NCBI GenBank assembly: GCA_027943245.1
Contig: JANDJZ010000036.1
Coordinates: 124,001 to 188,000, forward strand
Length of the DNA: 64,000 bases
Source: Acanthamoeba sp. SK_2022b
Taxonomy: Eukaryota > Discosea > Longamoebia > Acanthamoebidae
Direction: 5' to 3'
The position numbers and the translations under genes were made by a program. Under the pieces are notes generated by a model that did no database searches, was not told the DNA's origin, and worked only from the letters and a program-made list of their open reading frames with translations. Below are positions 24,367-35,051 of the stretch, in pieces. Numbering within the stretch: position 1 is the first letter of the stretch; each line of letters begins with the position of its first letter.

Positions 24367-26866
24367 TCACACCCCTTCACGTCCAGCATCTGGGAAGAGG
24401 GCACGCGCTCGCCGGATGGCCTCCTGCTTGTCGTCGTCGTTCGTGAGCTGATCGCAGAAAGAGATGAAGGCGCGTAGGGCCTTAGACTGGTGTTCGCGGA
24501 GCTTTTTCGATTGGATCTCGTTCGTTGCTCGCTGCTCGGCCACTCTGCGAAGCCACGCCTCGGCCTTGTCCATGCGCCCGTTCCTGCATCACCGCCACCG
24601 TGAGGCCATCGTCATCAACACAAGTTAATGAAGAAAAGAGAGGGGAAAGGTGAGGTACCGGGCACACGCTTCGACCAGCGACGCAAAGTGGTTGGCGTCC
24701 GGCACCAGTCCGTGCTCGGTGAGCAGATCTTCGACCACCTCTTCGGCCTGTTGTGTGAAAAAGAGAGAAGCCGGTGTAAGAAAGGGGAGGCTTGCAGTAC
24801 TCTTTATCACAAGGCGTACTCGTTCGGGCTGCCCCATGAAGCCGTAGGCGTCGATCAAGGCGTTGAACACGATCGCATCTGACATGCACATGAACGCGCA
24901 CACGGTTTTTGGTGGACACACAAGTAAATCATTGGTCATGAAACCGTGAAGCAACGCGCGCAAGCCAAGGCAAGACCTTTCCGCACGCCGGCGTCATCCA
25001 TTTGGCGTATAATGGACTCGATCCGATTCCAGCGGCCAGCCCTCGATTCGGCCTCGAGCAGGGAGGCAAACGTCACGGGGGTCGGTGCGAGCCTCTTCTC
25101 GAGCAGTTCTCTGTACACGGACTCGGCTTTCTGGTAACACGAAGCCATCTTGAGGAGTCAGCCTACGCCTCTCAGGCAGGCGGAGAACAAGAATTCCGGA
25201 TGGGATTGAAGCAGTACATCAGCGAGCGCGGCCTTGGCGTAGAGGTCGAGCATGACATTGTAGAGCATGGTATTGGGCTGCACTCCACAGTCCCGCTTCA
25301 TCTCCTCGAACATCTCCTCGGCCAGCTCGATCCTACCGCTCTTACTGAGATGGGTAAGGAGGTGGTTATAGACAACCTCCCCCACGGCGATGCTACGCTG
25401 CTGCTTGGCCTCGCGGTAGATGCGCAGCATGTGATCAATCTCCCCCAGACGCCCCAGGTAGTCGATCAGGCAGCCGTAGGTGATGCTGTTGGGGCGCATA
25501 CGCGAAGCGCCGTCGTTCATCTCCTGCCACACGCGCATCATCGCCTCCTTGTCGCCAGCCTCGCCAAAGCCCGCCAGCAGGATCGTGTAGGTGCGCACGC
25601 TGGCACTCACCTCGTTAGGCCTGCGCGATAAGGTTTTGCGCAGTTGTCAGCCACCCGCGCAGTGCTCGCTCGGGCGTTGGACCTCCTTCCCAGGTAGCCT
25701 CAGGAACCTTTTCTTGCTCTCCTGTTTCATGAGGCGCCAATACTCGACCATCTTTGCAGTCTCACCGAGCCTCGCGAAGCTGTCCATAACGACGTGATAG
25801 GTGACCCCCGAGGGCTTCGCGAGGTTTCTGGAGTACACCGACGCTTGTCAGTGTTTGGTATCGGCCGAGGCGCCAGAGTGCAGTTTATGGTATACGACGC
25901 GTACTCAGATCGCAGCCGGTGGAAGAGCTGTTCCATTTTGTCGAGCTCGCCGCCCCTGCCGTAGCCGAGAAGGACGCTGTTGTAGGTGATTATGTCATTT
26001 TCGATTTTGTCCCGCTCCATGTCGGCCAGAGCCTCCTCGATCTCTCGAGTGCGGCCATGATGGGCGAGAAAGCTGATCAGGGGAGTGTATGTCCGAGCGT
26101 TCGGCGATTGACCTGCAGTTGCGTGTAGATGGCCGAATCAGAGATGCGGTACATCGAGGAGCAGAGGGGAAGGGTCGAGGTGCCTTTGCTTCGCATCTCG
26201 TGCAACAGCGACCGCGCGTGCTTCAGCATCTCGTCGGTGCCGGACGCGGGGCTGGCATCGTCGAGAGCCAGGTAAGCCTTGATTAGGGTGTTGTACGTGA
26301 CCACAGTCGGCGCGATGCCCTGACCTGCGCGCCGTCAGCGTGAGACGAGCGCCAGTCAGATCGTCATGCGTGCTATTGCAGGCATGGTAGCTGAGGCCGC
26401 ACTCTTCATAGCGTCATGCACGTGGGTGATGAGAGTCTTATTGCCGTCCTTCACGCCCTCGTTGAGTAGCGCGTTAAAGCACACAACGGTCGGCGTATCT
26501 AGCGACCTCAGAAGCATGTGAGACTTATACCATAGGTAGCGCTGATGACTACGCACCTGAGGGCCTACTTTGCAGGAGAGCCGCCAGGGAGGCGGACGCC
26601 GTCCTCTCTTTGGCCGGCAGTGCCCAGTACTGATCCAACCAGCCCTGGAGGTTGAGACGGTAGAACGCTGTTTTTCTGGCCCGAGGGTTCCCTCTTGTGG
26701 GCGACTGGGCCTGCACAGTGCCCACACCGACGGCGTTCCTGCGAGCCTGTCCCTCACGGCCCGTGGCTAGGCCACGTGTCTGCGCCAACAAAAAGTCACT
26801 CCTTACCCACACTAGACAAGGCTCTTGGAAGGTGAGGTACAAGACGCGGAGCGAAGAATGCGCCAT
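24367..26866 (-). CDS. Mitochondrial pentatricopeptide repeat (PPR) protein
   Basis: Repeated 35-residue PPR units run through most of the protein, with typical phrases such as TPTVVCFNALLNEGVKDG, APTVVTYNTLIKAYL, ENDIITYNSVLLGYGRGG, PSGVTYHVVMDSFARLG, VRTYTILLAGFGEAG, PNSITYGCLIDYLGRLG and PNTMLYNVMLDLYAKA. About ten or more units can be counted. The N-terminus from 26866 (MAHSSLRVLYLTFQEP, then RGLATGREGQARRN) is basic and hydroxylated like a mitochondrial presequence. Such P-class proteins bind organellar RNA and act in processing, stability or translation. No DYW/E editing extension is seen at the C-terminus, which is a charged helix ending DAGREGV. Only 138 bp separates its stop from the P2X start, on the same strand. 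Confidence 0.9.
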
Positions 26867-27621
26867 GGTGGGGTGCCCCGCAAAGGATTACGCTGGGAGC
26901 GGCCGCAACGATGCCCACTCTAGGTGCGGCTGGTCGGAAGGAGGGCAGAGAGCGAACCACACAGCGTGCTGGACAGTTGAGTTGCTTCATGCTCTCCCTT
27001 TTCTTGAGCGGAATGAAGAAGGAAGGAAGAAATTCGCGAATAATGTGTCAATCCACAACAATCCAAAAGCTCGGCCGACAAAAACCGAAAAATATCACCG
27101 TGGCGAAGGCCCGTGAAAATCGGCGTGGGACAATGTTTCACATCATCTCCAAAGAGGGCGTGCCGCCGTTTCTCTCTGAGTCTATCCACGCCATCCGCCA
27201 CTGACGTACACATCCCCCCAACCCTTGCGCGCAGCTGCGGGAGGTTTGGTTTTTAGCAATTCACTTCCCCTCTACGGTGGCCAAGATTTGCACCAGCGAC
27301 GGGAATGGGGAGTGGGTGCGTCCAACGTGGGGGGTTTGGGGGGGGGGTCTTGACGAGGCGCGAGCGCAACGTATGAGCGATGTGTTTTGGAGGGGTACTG
27401 ATCGCGGCAGTTTGTGCCCAGCTGGTCGGCCCCATCCCCACACACATCGCGGGGGCACATGGCAGCGGGTGGAGGGGCGCACCACCGCGGCAGTTTGTGC
27501 TTGCTGGTGGGCGCCCATCACCGTCTGCCAGTCCCTCTTGCGTGCGCACCCCACCCCCCGTCCTTGTGCAGCCACTCACCATCATTGCACCCCCTCTATT
27601 CTCCCTCCAGCCACGGAGCAG
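26867..27621. other. Intergenic region at the left edge of the accessory island
   Basis: PPR promoter side on the left, oxygenase gene start on the right. It contains G-runs near 27334-27348 and two of three diverged copies of a local repeat. The ORFs present overlap on both strands and look like by-products of GC-rich sequence. Confidence 0.4.
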
Positions 27622-27740
27622 ATGGAGACTGCCACTACTGATGACACCGTGCCCTCCCTTGCCCGGTACGAATGCCCGAGTGCCACAGTGCATGTGGTGG
27701 AGGGGACCTGATTGTGGCAGTTTGTGCCCCGCTGGTCTGC
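27389..27740 (+). repeat. Three diverged copies of a roughly 40-bp local repeat
   Basis: Copies at about 27389-27426, 27471-27509 and 27699-27737 share GGAGGGG, then CGGCAGTTTGTGC (GTGGCAGTTTGTGC in the third) and GCTGGT. The third copy sits inside the first intron of the oxygenase-like gene, just before its splice acceptor. Spacing is irregular (about 82 and 228 bp), so this is a dispersed local duplication rather than a tandem array. Confidence 0.65.
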
Positions 27741-29894
27741 TGCAGCAGTTGCAGGAGGTGGCGCACCCGCAAACGTGGCAAGGGCGAGGGACGTGCAAAG
27801 CAACGCGCCATCAAGAGCGAGCGCAAGCGAGCCAGCAAGTGTGAAGAGCAACTACGGGAGCTGGAACGAGCTACGCAGCACGCAGCCGAGCGCGAGGTCA
27901 CCAACCACCAGCTGATTGATGCCCTTGAGGGCCAGCTGGCCACCACAGCAGAAGAGGCCAGCGGGCTGGCCTCGACACTGAATGCCGTCACGACAGAGCG
28001 CGACTACCTCCTCGGCCAGTTGGTGGATGAGAGGCAGCGCCTGCTGCACGTCATTGAGGCTCATGAGAGCCAACTAGCAGCGATGGCGCGCGTGCTTGCA
28101 CTGGAGCAGCAGGCCAGTGGCCATGCACACGACAAGCTCGCTGCCGCTGAGGCCAAGCTTGCAACAGTTCTTGCGGAGCGGTCAGTGGTGGTGGAGACCC
28201 TCCAAGCGGCAGATGCGCGCATGCGAGCGGAGCTTGCAGACAACGCGCGCCAGCTCATCGCCTGCCGCCGGTGGATCGACCAGGTCGAGGACGATCTCGA
28301 GCGTCAGCGCTTACTGGTCGATGCTGCCACAGAGGGTGCTCAGCGCGAGGCAAAGGATAGTGAGATCCGCGACCACCTGCGGGCTGAGATCTGCCACCTC
28401 CAGCATGCTGTGAAGTGCAGCAACAAGCAGATAGCTCTCCTCCAGCAGCTACAGCTGACCCACCGCGCCGCAATGGGCATCTTTGCCCTCCATCCGTTGC
28501 CGACCCGCGCAGCGAGGTTCTCGAGCGTGAGTACCTCATGCAGGCTCACCGTCTTGCCCTTAGTGGGAAGCTGCTGCAAGCGAAACAACTTGTGGGGTGG
28601 GGCGAGGAGGATCCAATGCGCCCAGATCCAAGCGGGCGGATCCCAGTTGGCGGCCAGCCACTGCTCATCAGCAGCTATGATGCTGACGAGGGGATCACAC
28701 GCATGGCGTTCGTCGTGATTCCTGGTATGCTGTATGTGTCCCTTTACCCCTGCACTGCTCCTCCCCTTTGCTGCAGCCTGCTCATCGGCGTGCTCTCTAA
28801 CCCTAACCCTCCCCCTTTACCACGGCCATTCGATGCAGGGAGACATCCCTACCCACGGCACGCAGTGCAGCACTCCGCTATGGCCGGTTGGTTATCACCC
28901 AGCGGAACCAGCTCAACCGGAGCCCAACACGCGAGTTCGAGGGCCAGTGTGTGGGGGATGGCTTCCGTGCGGGGTACGACAAGGGCAAGAGCTATGGCTC
29001 ATATGCCTCCAAGAGAGGGGCCAACCCAGCAGCCTGGGAGGCCGGCCGTCATGAAGGGGTTGCATTCCTCAAGCTGCTCGAAAGTGGCCTTGCGCTCCGT
29101 GTGCCAGGCCTCTACTGGGCACGCCAGGCATTTGTCCATGCCAACGGCCTGCCTGTGATCGAGGGTCTCTCTGCGACTGTGAACCTCTTTGTCACGTTGA
29201 ACTACCAATGCTGCCAACATGTGGATCTCGACCTCGAGCTTGGATATGCCTTTGGCATCTGGTTTGAAGAACATGAGGAGCACTGCAAGCGTGACATCAA
29301 GGGGAAGTCGTGCTTCAAGCACTGGTTCCTGTGCTTTTCAGCCTACCAGATCAAGCTACGCCTTCGTGATGGCATCATCATCGCATGGAACAGGTACGCC
29401 CAGCGCAAGCAACAACGTGCTGCCGCTGTCAAGGCTGCAGCTGCCAACTGGAAAGAAATGGGTAAGCGTGCTGCCACAAGGGGTATTACCACGTGAGAAG
29501 TGTGATTGCGTCCTTCTACAAAATATCTAGATCTCTTTTTGCCATACACATTGGGGCCTTCCCCCTCTTCTGCTCGATCTGCACCTCAGTGAGCACACCT
29601 CCCCCTCGGCTGCCAAAGGTGCATTCACCTTCCTTTCCCCCTGCCTTTCCTCATGTCCAGCTCTTGGCCCAAGTCCTCTCAACCCAGCAATGGCAATGGG
29701 CTAACTCCTCTTGGGATCTTTTCCAGGGAGGGTGGATGGCGGAAAGAGCTTGCTGTCCCAGCCCAGTCTTATTTTCTGCCAGTCTGGTTAGTTGGCACTG
29801 CACCATCACTGGCAGTTGTGCCAGAGGGTCTGAGCGCAGTTCCGCTTGGCAAGACGATGAGGGCTCTCTGGCTGTGGTCTGGGACCATTTGTAA
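27622..29894 (+). CDS. Coiled-coil protein with C-terminal 2-oxoglutarate/Fe(II) dioxygenase-like domain
   Basis: Inferred splicing starts at METATTDDTVPSLAR (27622) and joins to a basic segment RTRKRGKGEGRAKQR. About 200 residues of heptad-rich coiled coil follow (27790-28410, for example EREVTNHQLIDALEGQL). After an intron (about 28410-28515) and a second one containing a telomere-like motif, the C-terminal domain reads GDGFRAGYDKGKSYGSY, then NYQCCQHVDLDLELGYAFGIW and RLRDGIIIAWN. The donor after AWN joins in phase to an exon beginning SLVSWHCTITG and ending VVWDHL at 29894. HVD plus the distal HCT, with Arg about ten residues later, fits the HxD...H...R pattern of 2OG-Fe(II) oxygenases. 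The GYAFGIW and DG-I-I-AWN context is reminiscent of TET/JBP-type members, but that subfamily is inference. The last intron (about 385 bp) is long for this genome and may hide another exon. Confidence 0.6.
28798..28810. repeat. Short interstitial telomere-like motif
   Basis: TAACCCTAACCCT, two units of the complement of TTAGGG, within an inferred intron of the oxygenase-like gene. Confidence 0.6.
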
Positions 29895-30127
29895 ACACCA
29901 GGTATCATACAAAACACCACACATGACACACATGACACACACAACACACACTACATGTGTCACTTATCACACACACACACATGCAGTGCAAGGTTTTGGA
30001 ACAGCAGAGAAAGGAGGAGGTCAAGGCCATCACATTCTACAACGGACCAGATTGGTCCTCCCAGGACAAAGGTGCAAGAGGTGTAATCTGTACAATGTAT
30101 TGGCAGAGGCCAGAGCTCATTTATCAT
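29895..30127. repeat. Short gap between convergent genes with an imperfect CA-rich tract
   Basis: From about 29917 to 29983 the sequence is dominated by imperfect ACACATGAC/ACACAC units. The rest is unremarkable. It holds the 3' ends of two convergent genes. Confidence 0.6.
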
Positions 30128-32888
30128 TCATTCTTCTTTCATAAAGGGGCAATGGTAGGGGTGCTGCAGCACTTGGGCCACAGAGAGACGCTTGTCGCAG
30201 TTGTAGTTGGTGAGTTGGTAGGCTAGGTGCAGCCCCTCAAAGTCTGGGTTGAGCCTCACCAGGGACTCATGCAATTGACCTCTTGTGGTATGGTCCCTGT
30301 TGCATTGGCATTAAAACATGATGATAAAACTTCATCCACTCAGCTGTAAAGAACAAATGGCATTGAAAGAGGACTGATTACACACCTAAATCCAAACTCA
30401 GTCTTGAGCAGCTGAGCCTCCATCTCCTGGTGGGACTTGCGGTCAGCCATGATTGTGGCCAGTTTCTCCATGATGCGCAGGCTCATGCTCTGCTCTCCAT
30501 CCAGTGGCCAATAGAGCAGAAACTCAAGCAGGATGATGCCGGCAGCACACACATCGCACCAGCCACCCTTCACAGCAACTGTGTGTGCATATGTTGGGAA
30601 AAATAGGAATACATTGACAAAAGTGTTACCATGAAAGAGTGTGCAAAGTGAGCCACATACTTGGATGTCTTCCTGTGTGGCGCCCATTTTCATGGCCCTG
30701 CCTCCCTCTGGAGACTGGTAGCCTCTTGAGCCCATGTGCTCATCCTCAATGAAACCAGGCAGGAGGCAGGAGACCTGAAAGTCAATGAGCTTCACATGGA
30801 CCTTGTCTGGGTAGCAATCCCACAAACAAAAGCACAAGCAAGTGCATAAGTCATTAGCTGTGCAGTGTGACAAGGTCTTGACCAAGAGGTGAACAGAGGA
30901 CAAACCATCCTTTGGTGTGTGCCAAACAAGCACATTGGCCCACTTGATGTCACAGTGCACCAAGCCAAGCTGGTGCATGCATGCAAGAGCCTATCATGTT
31001 GTGTGAGAATCAAGTGCATTAAACCCCACTAGCAAACTGCTGCTTACCTTGAGCAGCCCCTTCATGTAACTTCTCAGATGCCCTGGATGCCCAGGCTGAA
31101 ATGCTGTGCCCAGTGAAGGGATGTACTCCAGTTCAAGGCCATAGTGATAGGTAGCTTTGTTAGCCCAGCAGCCCAGCAGCTGTGGTGTGATCCCTAATAA
31201 GGACAGGAACCAAGTTACAGAAGTTGGCTGAGACTGAGCAGGTGCCCTCATTGCAATGACAATGAACCATGGGTTGCTACGAGTTTGTAGGCCCATATCT
31301 CAGCCTCAAACTCATAATCAACAATGCCCTCCTTGATGATGACCAAACTGCCATCTGATCGCTTGCATAGCAGCATGTCTACATAGTTGACCTGGTTTTG
31401 TGTGGTCATAAGGATGAGTAGAGAAGTATGGAGGTGTGCACTGGTGTAATACATACTCCAAGGTTCTGAATGACAGTCACAGCCCTATCTGCTTTGTCTG
31501 CTGCTTGTTGTTTTGGATCACTATCAGGCGCCTATAAGGTGAGCATAGTGTTAGCATCACAACCTGCTATGGGAAGAAATGAGGAGGCACTTGAATGCTA
31601 AGAGGTGCAGAATTGCTCTGCTTTTCTTTTCCCAGTTTTGTAGTTGCCCTTGTCTTCATCCTTGTCCTTGTGCCTGTCATCACCCTTGCCCTTGTGCTTG
31701 TCCTCATCCTCATCCTTGTCTTTGTCTTCATCTTTGTCTTTGTCTTTGTCCTTGTCCTCATCTTTGTCTCTATCTCCACCATGGTCCATGTGAGAGGCTG
31801 GCCTGCCTTCATCAAGACCTGCTGTGCTCTCTTCCTGTTGTTATTGAGTTCAGGTATTTCCATTAGGTGTACAGTAAAGCAAGGTGGACCACATACCTGG
31901 ATTTCTTGCACAGCTTGCTTGTACAGTTGCACATAGCAGTAGAGCTGATGCATGAACGTGGTGTAGTGCAGGAATTGCCTTGGATCAGCCATGTTGCTGT
32001 TGGCAACCAGGCGAGTAACAAAGATGGAGCGAGTTGAGTGGCCCCACATCAGGAAGGCAGACCAGAAGGTTGTGCTTCGCTGAACACCGATTGTGGTCAG
32101 CAGCAGGACTCCGTTCGTTGCATGTTGCTCCCAGTTGAGCAAGGGAAAGTATGCCTCCTTGAGAGTTCACAGCCTTGCTGCCATGACGCATAGTAGCTTA
32201 CACCTAATCAAAGGGAACCATGAGCAAAACAGCATTGCTATTGAAGGTAAGTTAAGAGCTGGATGGTACTCATCAGATTCATCCTCTGCATGGCGCTTGT
32301 CTTCTGCGTCAACGATGACAATGGCAATACGGCCAGTTCCACATGCTGAGAACTGAGGAACAATGTGTTGAGCGACTCCAGCTGAAACATCCGGCTTGCA
32401 TCTTGCTAGTTTGACCTCTGACAACAAAACCTGAATTGAAGAACCACTAGCTTGCAGTAGTGAGACCAAGTTTCAATCTACTAGTTCACTCAAGAGGTCA
32501 GGGTACCACTCTAATCCAAGCTCAACATCTTCCAAAAAGATGTGTTCACTGTCTGTGTAGACATAGTTATGCCATGTCGCTTCGGTTGCTGCAGTCATTG
32601 GCAGGTCGTACTCGCCTTGTATGGCAACTTCTTGGACCAGTTGCTTGACCTTGTGCACAATAGCAGAAACTAGAGTAAGTAGGTAAGCCCTTGTTTGCTA
32701 ACAGAAAGCAACTCTACCTGTGAAAAGGTCATGGTGAGCATCCGCCTGTAGTGCTCCTCCCATGGTGCGGTGAGCTGCACTACAGGCCAACTGTCCCCTC
32801 CTTCACTTGCCAAGGAGTATGTGGAACCGGTTGCAGGCAGATAGCGAATTGAAGAGGTGCTGAGGAATTGCTTCATGTCCTTGTGCAT
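30128..32888 (-). CDS. PD-(D/E)XK nuclease-like plus protein-kinase-like fusion (Crinkler/CR-effector-like)
   Basis: The N-terminal half, starting near 32888, contains LEWYPDLL and, across a short in-phase intron, LLSEVKLARCKPD. That gives a P-D and an E-V-K about ten residues apart, the PD-(D/E)XK nuclease signature. A linker encodes a Lys/Asp-rich repeat (31607-31789). The C-terminal half is a kinase-like domain: VDMLLCKRSDGSLVIIKEG (beta-3 Lys), HCDIKWANVLV (catalytic loop), LIDFQV where DFG is expected, a YQSPE segment, and LSVAQVLQHPYH before the stop at 30128. Nuclease-kinase combinations are known among CR/Crinkler-type proteins, a class linked to transposon-derived nucleases; that assignment is from architecture only. 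No secretion signal was found. The junction between the nuclease exon and the following exon near 32160-32260 has no clean donor, so a lesion or an unusual splice is possible. Confidence 0.65.
31607..31789 (-). repeat. Lys/Asp/Glu hexanucleotide-like coding repeat
   Basis: On the minus strand the sequence is a string of GACAAGGAYGAR-like units coding DKDEDKDK patterns, probably a charged linker between the nuclease and kinase domains of the host gene. The repeat is degenerate at the third base, so it is not a recent pure microsatellite. Confidence 0.8.
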
Positions 32889-33635
32889 TCATGCCCCCTA
32901 TTTCATAGACTTAGAAGATGCTCTGATAAGTGGAGGATGCTGCGTACCTGCCCTCCTAATTTTGTGGGGAGGGTCATTGAGGGAGAGGCTAGCCAATGAC
33001 GAAGATCCTTTAACCGTTGAGGCTCTTAATCTGTGACCTTAATCCCCATGCGATGAACATCGGCGAGGGAAAATGAATCAGACCCTTTTGCCACCCATGC
33101 CTCTCCATACCGGATGCGCTGATGACTTGGACTGCTATGGTGTGGATGGAGGTCTGGTTGGGGTTAGTGCTTGTATTGGCAGCAAAAGCATCCTTGGCGT
33201 ACCACTCATCTTGTGATGCTACGTGCGGACCGTCACTACCCGCACCCAACGACGGGTCCGGTTGAAAGAAAATAAACTTGAACAGCAGGCCTGCTGTTGT
33301 GTGGTCCTCTGTCGTCACTACCCCAAGTGGCCGTTTGACTTCGCCCTCTACGCCATCTGCAAGCAGCTCCAGTCCCACATCATCCCCCTACCAAACTATA
33401 GCATCAGGTAGGCACACAACACAAAACACATGGCCAAACGCTCTTTTGGCAGTTGCTCGTGATGGGCATCCCGGTGGAGCTCCTCCAGGCCATTCTGGCA
33501 GGTGTGTGACTTGTGCCACCGGGGCTATCGACGTTCAGGTCTTTGACCACACGTGCGCGGGCCCAAGGAAAACTGTGCACAGTCCCGCTGTGGCAACGAA
33601 CGGTTCATTTGGTGGCGAAACTCTAGCAGAACGGG
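32889..33635. other. Unresolved region at the right edge of the accessory island
   Basis: Two overlapping ORFs occur: minus 33010-33378 (122 codons) and plus 33223-33411. The plus frame reads YPKWPFDFALYAICKQL. A nearby frame reads GIPVELLQAILA, which is F-box-helix-like. The two plus segments do not join in frame across the obvious GT-AG pair. I cannot support a complete gene; a decayed fragment is possible. Confidence 0.3.
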
Positions 33636-35051
33636 TCAAGGCCCAAGGGTGTCGGCCAGTCGCGACTTCTGTGCGTCGGTGAGTTTAGTGGGGAACTGGA
33701 TGTTAAACCGGATCACCAGATTGCCCTTCTTCGCCGGGTTCTTCTGGTCGGGCATGCCCTCTCCCGGTACCGTCTGTCCGATCACGTCCACCATTGCCAC
33801 CGCATTAGCCTTTGCTCGTCACCACGAAAGCACGTAAGCGCGCGCACAGCGCTCGCAGGGAGAATTCGCCAATTTGCCTACCTTAACGAAGCCAGGAGGG
33901 ATGACGTCGCGGAGATAAACATTGAGCGTGCGCCCGTCGAGCGTGACGATGGAGAGTTCGGCGCCGCAGAGGGCCTGGGTGAGGGAGATATTGGCCGTAT
34001 ATACAAGGTCGCTCTTCTCCCGCGTGAAATGTGAATGTGGCTTCTGCTGCAAAATGAACACGATGTCCGCCGGTATGATGCCCGGCGCCTGGTCGCCCTC
34101 CTGTGCAAACGTGATCTTGGTGCCTGCGTCACGATGGATCACAAGTTTTGTTTGAACGAATACTTGCTGTTGGGGAACGGTGACCATCGCATCGTGAGTG
34201 GGAGCTGACTCAGCGCGCACGCACCTTCCTTCCAGCCGGGCTTGACTGTCAGCTCCAGGATCTTCTCAAGCACCTGCTTTTCGCCACCGCTTTCGGTGAT
34301 GGTTTTTGTTATCTTCATTCGCTTTGTCGTTCCTGTGTGGAATGAATGGATGTGGATCAGTAGTGTTGGCTCGCCTACGCCTCGCAGGGCGCATTTTAGC
34401 TGAGAGACGGCGCAGACCTGTGTAAAGTTCCTCCAATGTACAACCGAAGGTGCGCTCGATGGGCGGGGCCTTCTGCGGTCGCGACGACGGAAACGCGCCA
34501 AACGCGCCCTCGAACCCTTCTGACTCGCCAAAGGAGTCAAAGCCGTAGAAGCCTCCGCCTCCCGCTCCTCCCCTGCCCGAACTTCGTGAGAACGGATTGG
34601 AGCCACCTGATGATGACGACAACAACGACACAAAAGCACATAAGGAGAGGGAGAGTCAGCCAGCCAGCCAGCCAAGATGTCATAGACGACACGAGGCAGG
34701 CGAATGGCGGGAGAACGGGTGGTGTGAACCAAAGAACTGAGAGAAGATGTCCTCGGGACGAGAAAATCGGAAGGAGTTGAAGGAGTGGGCCGAGGAGGCA
34801 TTGCCACCTCCGGGCGCGCCGCCGGCCTTGACTCCCTCCTCGCCGAAGCGATCATAGAGGTCCTTCTTCTTCTCGTCACTCAGGACCTCGTAGGCCTCGC
34901 TCACCTCCTTGAACTTCTCCTCGGCCAGCTGCTTCTGATCAGCATTACGGTCCGGGTGCCACTTGAGGGCCTGCTTGCGATAGGCTGCCTTGATGTCCGC
35001 TGCGCTTGCCGTCCGTTCTATCCCCAGGATGGCATAGTAGTCCTTGCCCAT
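33636..35051 (-). CDS. Type II DnaJ / Hsp40 co-chaperone (DNAJB1/Sis1-like)
   Basis: Starts [15 protein letters not shown] at 35051. The J-domain carries the HPD tripeptide ([10 protein letters not shown]) that stimulates Hsp70 ATPase activity. A Gly/Phe/Ser-rich region follows ([16 protein letters not shown]), then two beta-sandwich substrate-binding domains: [50 protein letters not shown] and IPPGFVK. There is no cysteine-rich zinc region, which makes it type II, as in cytosolic DNAJB1/4 or Sis1. The C-terminal helix region ends RLADTLGP at 33636; no EEVD-binding or dimerisation anomaly was noticed. Five or so short introns. Confidence 0.95.

Noticed and set aside
27253..27798. 181-codon minus-strand ORF with repeated GHKLP-like segments
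   Set aside because: The repetition comes from the local DNA repeat; no domain, and it overlaps the start of the plus-strand oxygenase gene.
29897..29990. CA-rich tract considered as a CRISPR-like or tandem array
   Set aside because: Units are short and imperfect dinucleotide/nonamer repeats without spacers.
31595..31936. Plus-strand hydrophobic ORF rich in Leu/Val/Cys (possible membrane protein)
   Set aside because: It is the complement of the Lys/Asp repeat in the nuclease-kinase gene, which explains the regular hydrophobic pattern.
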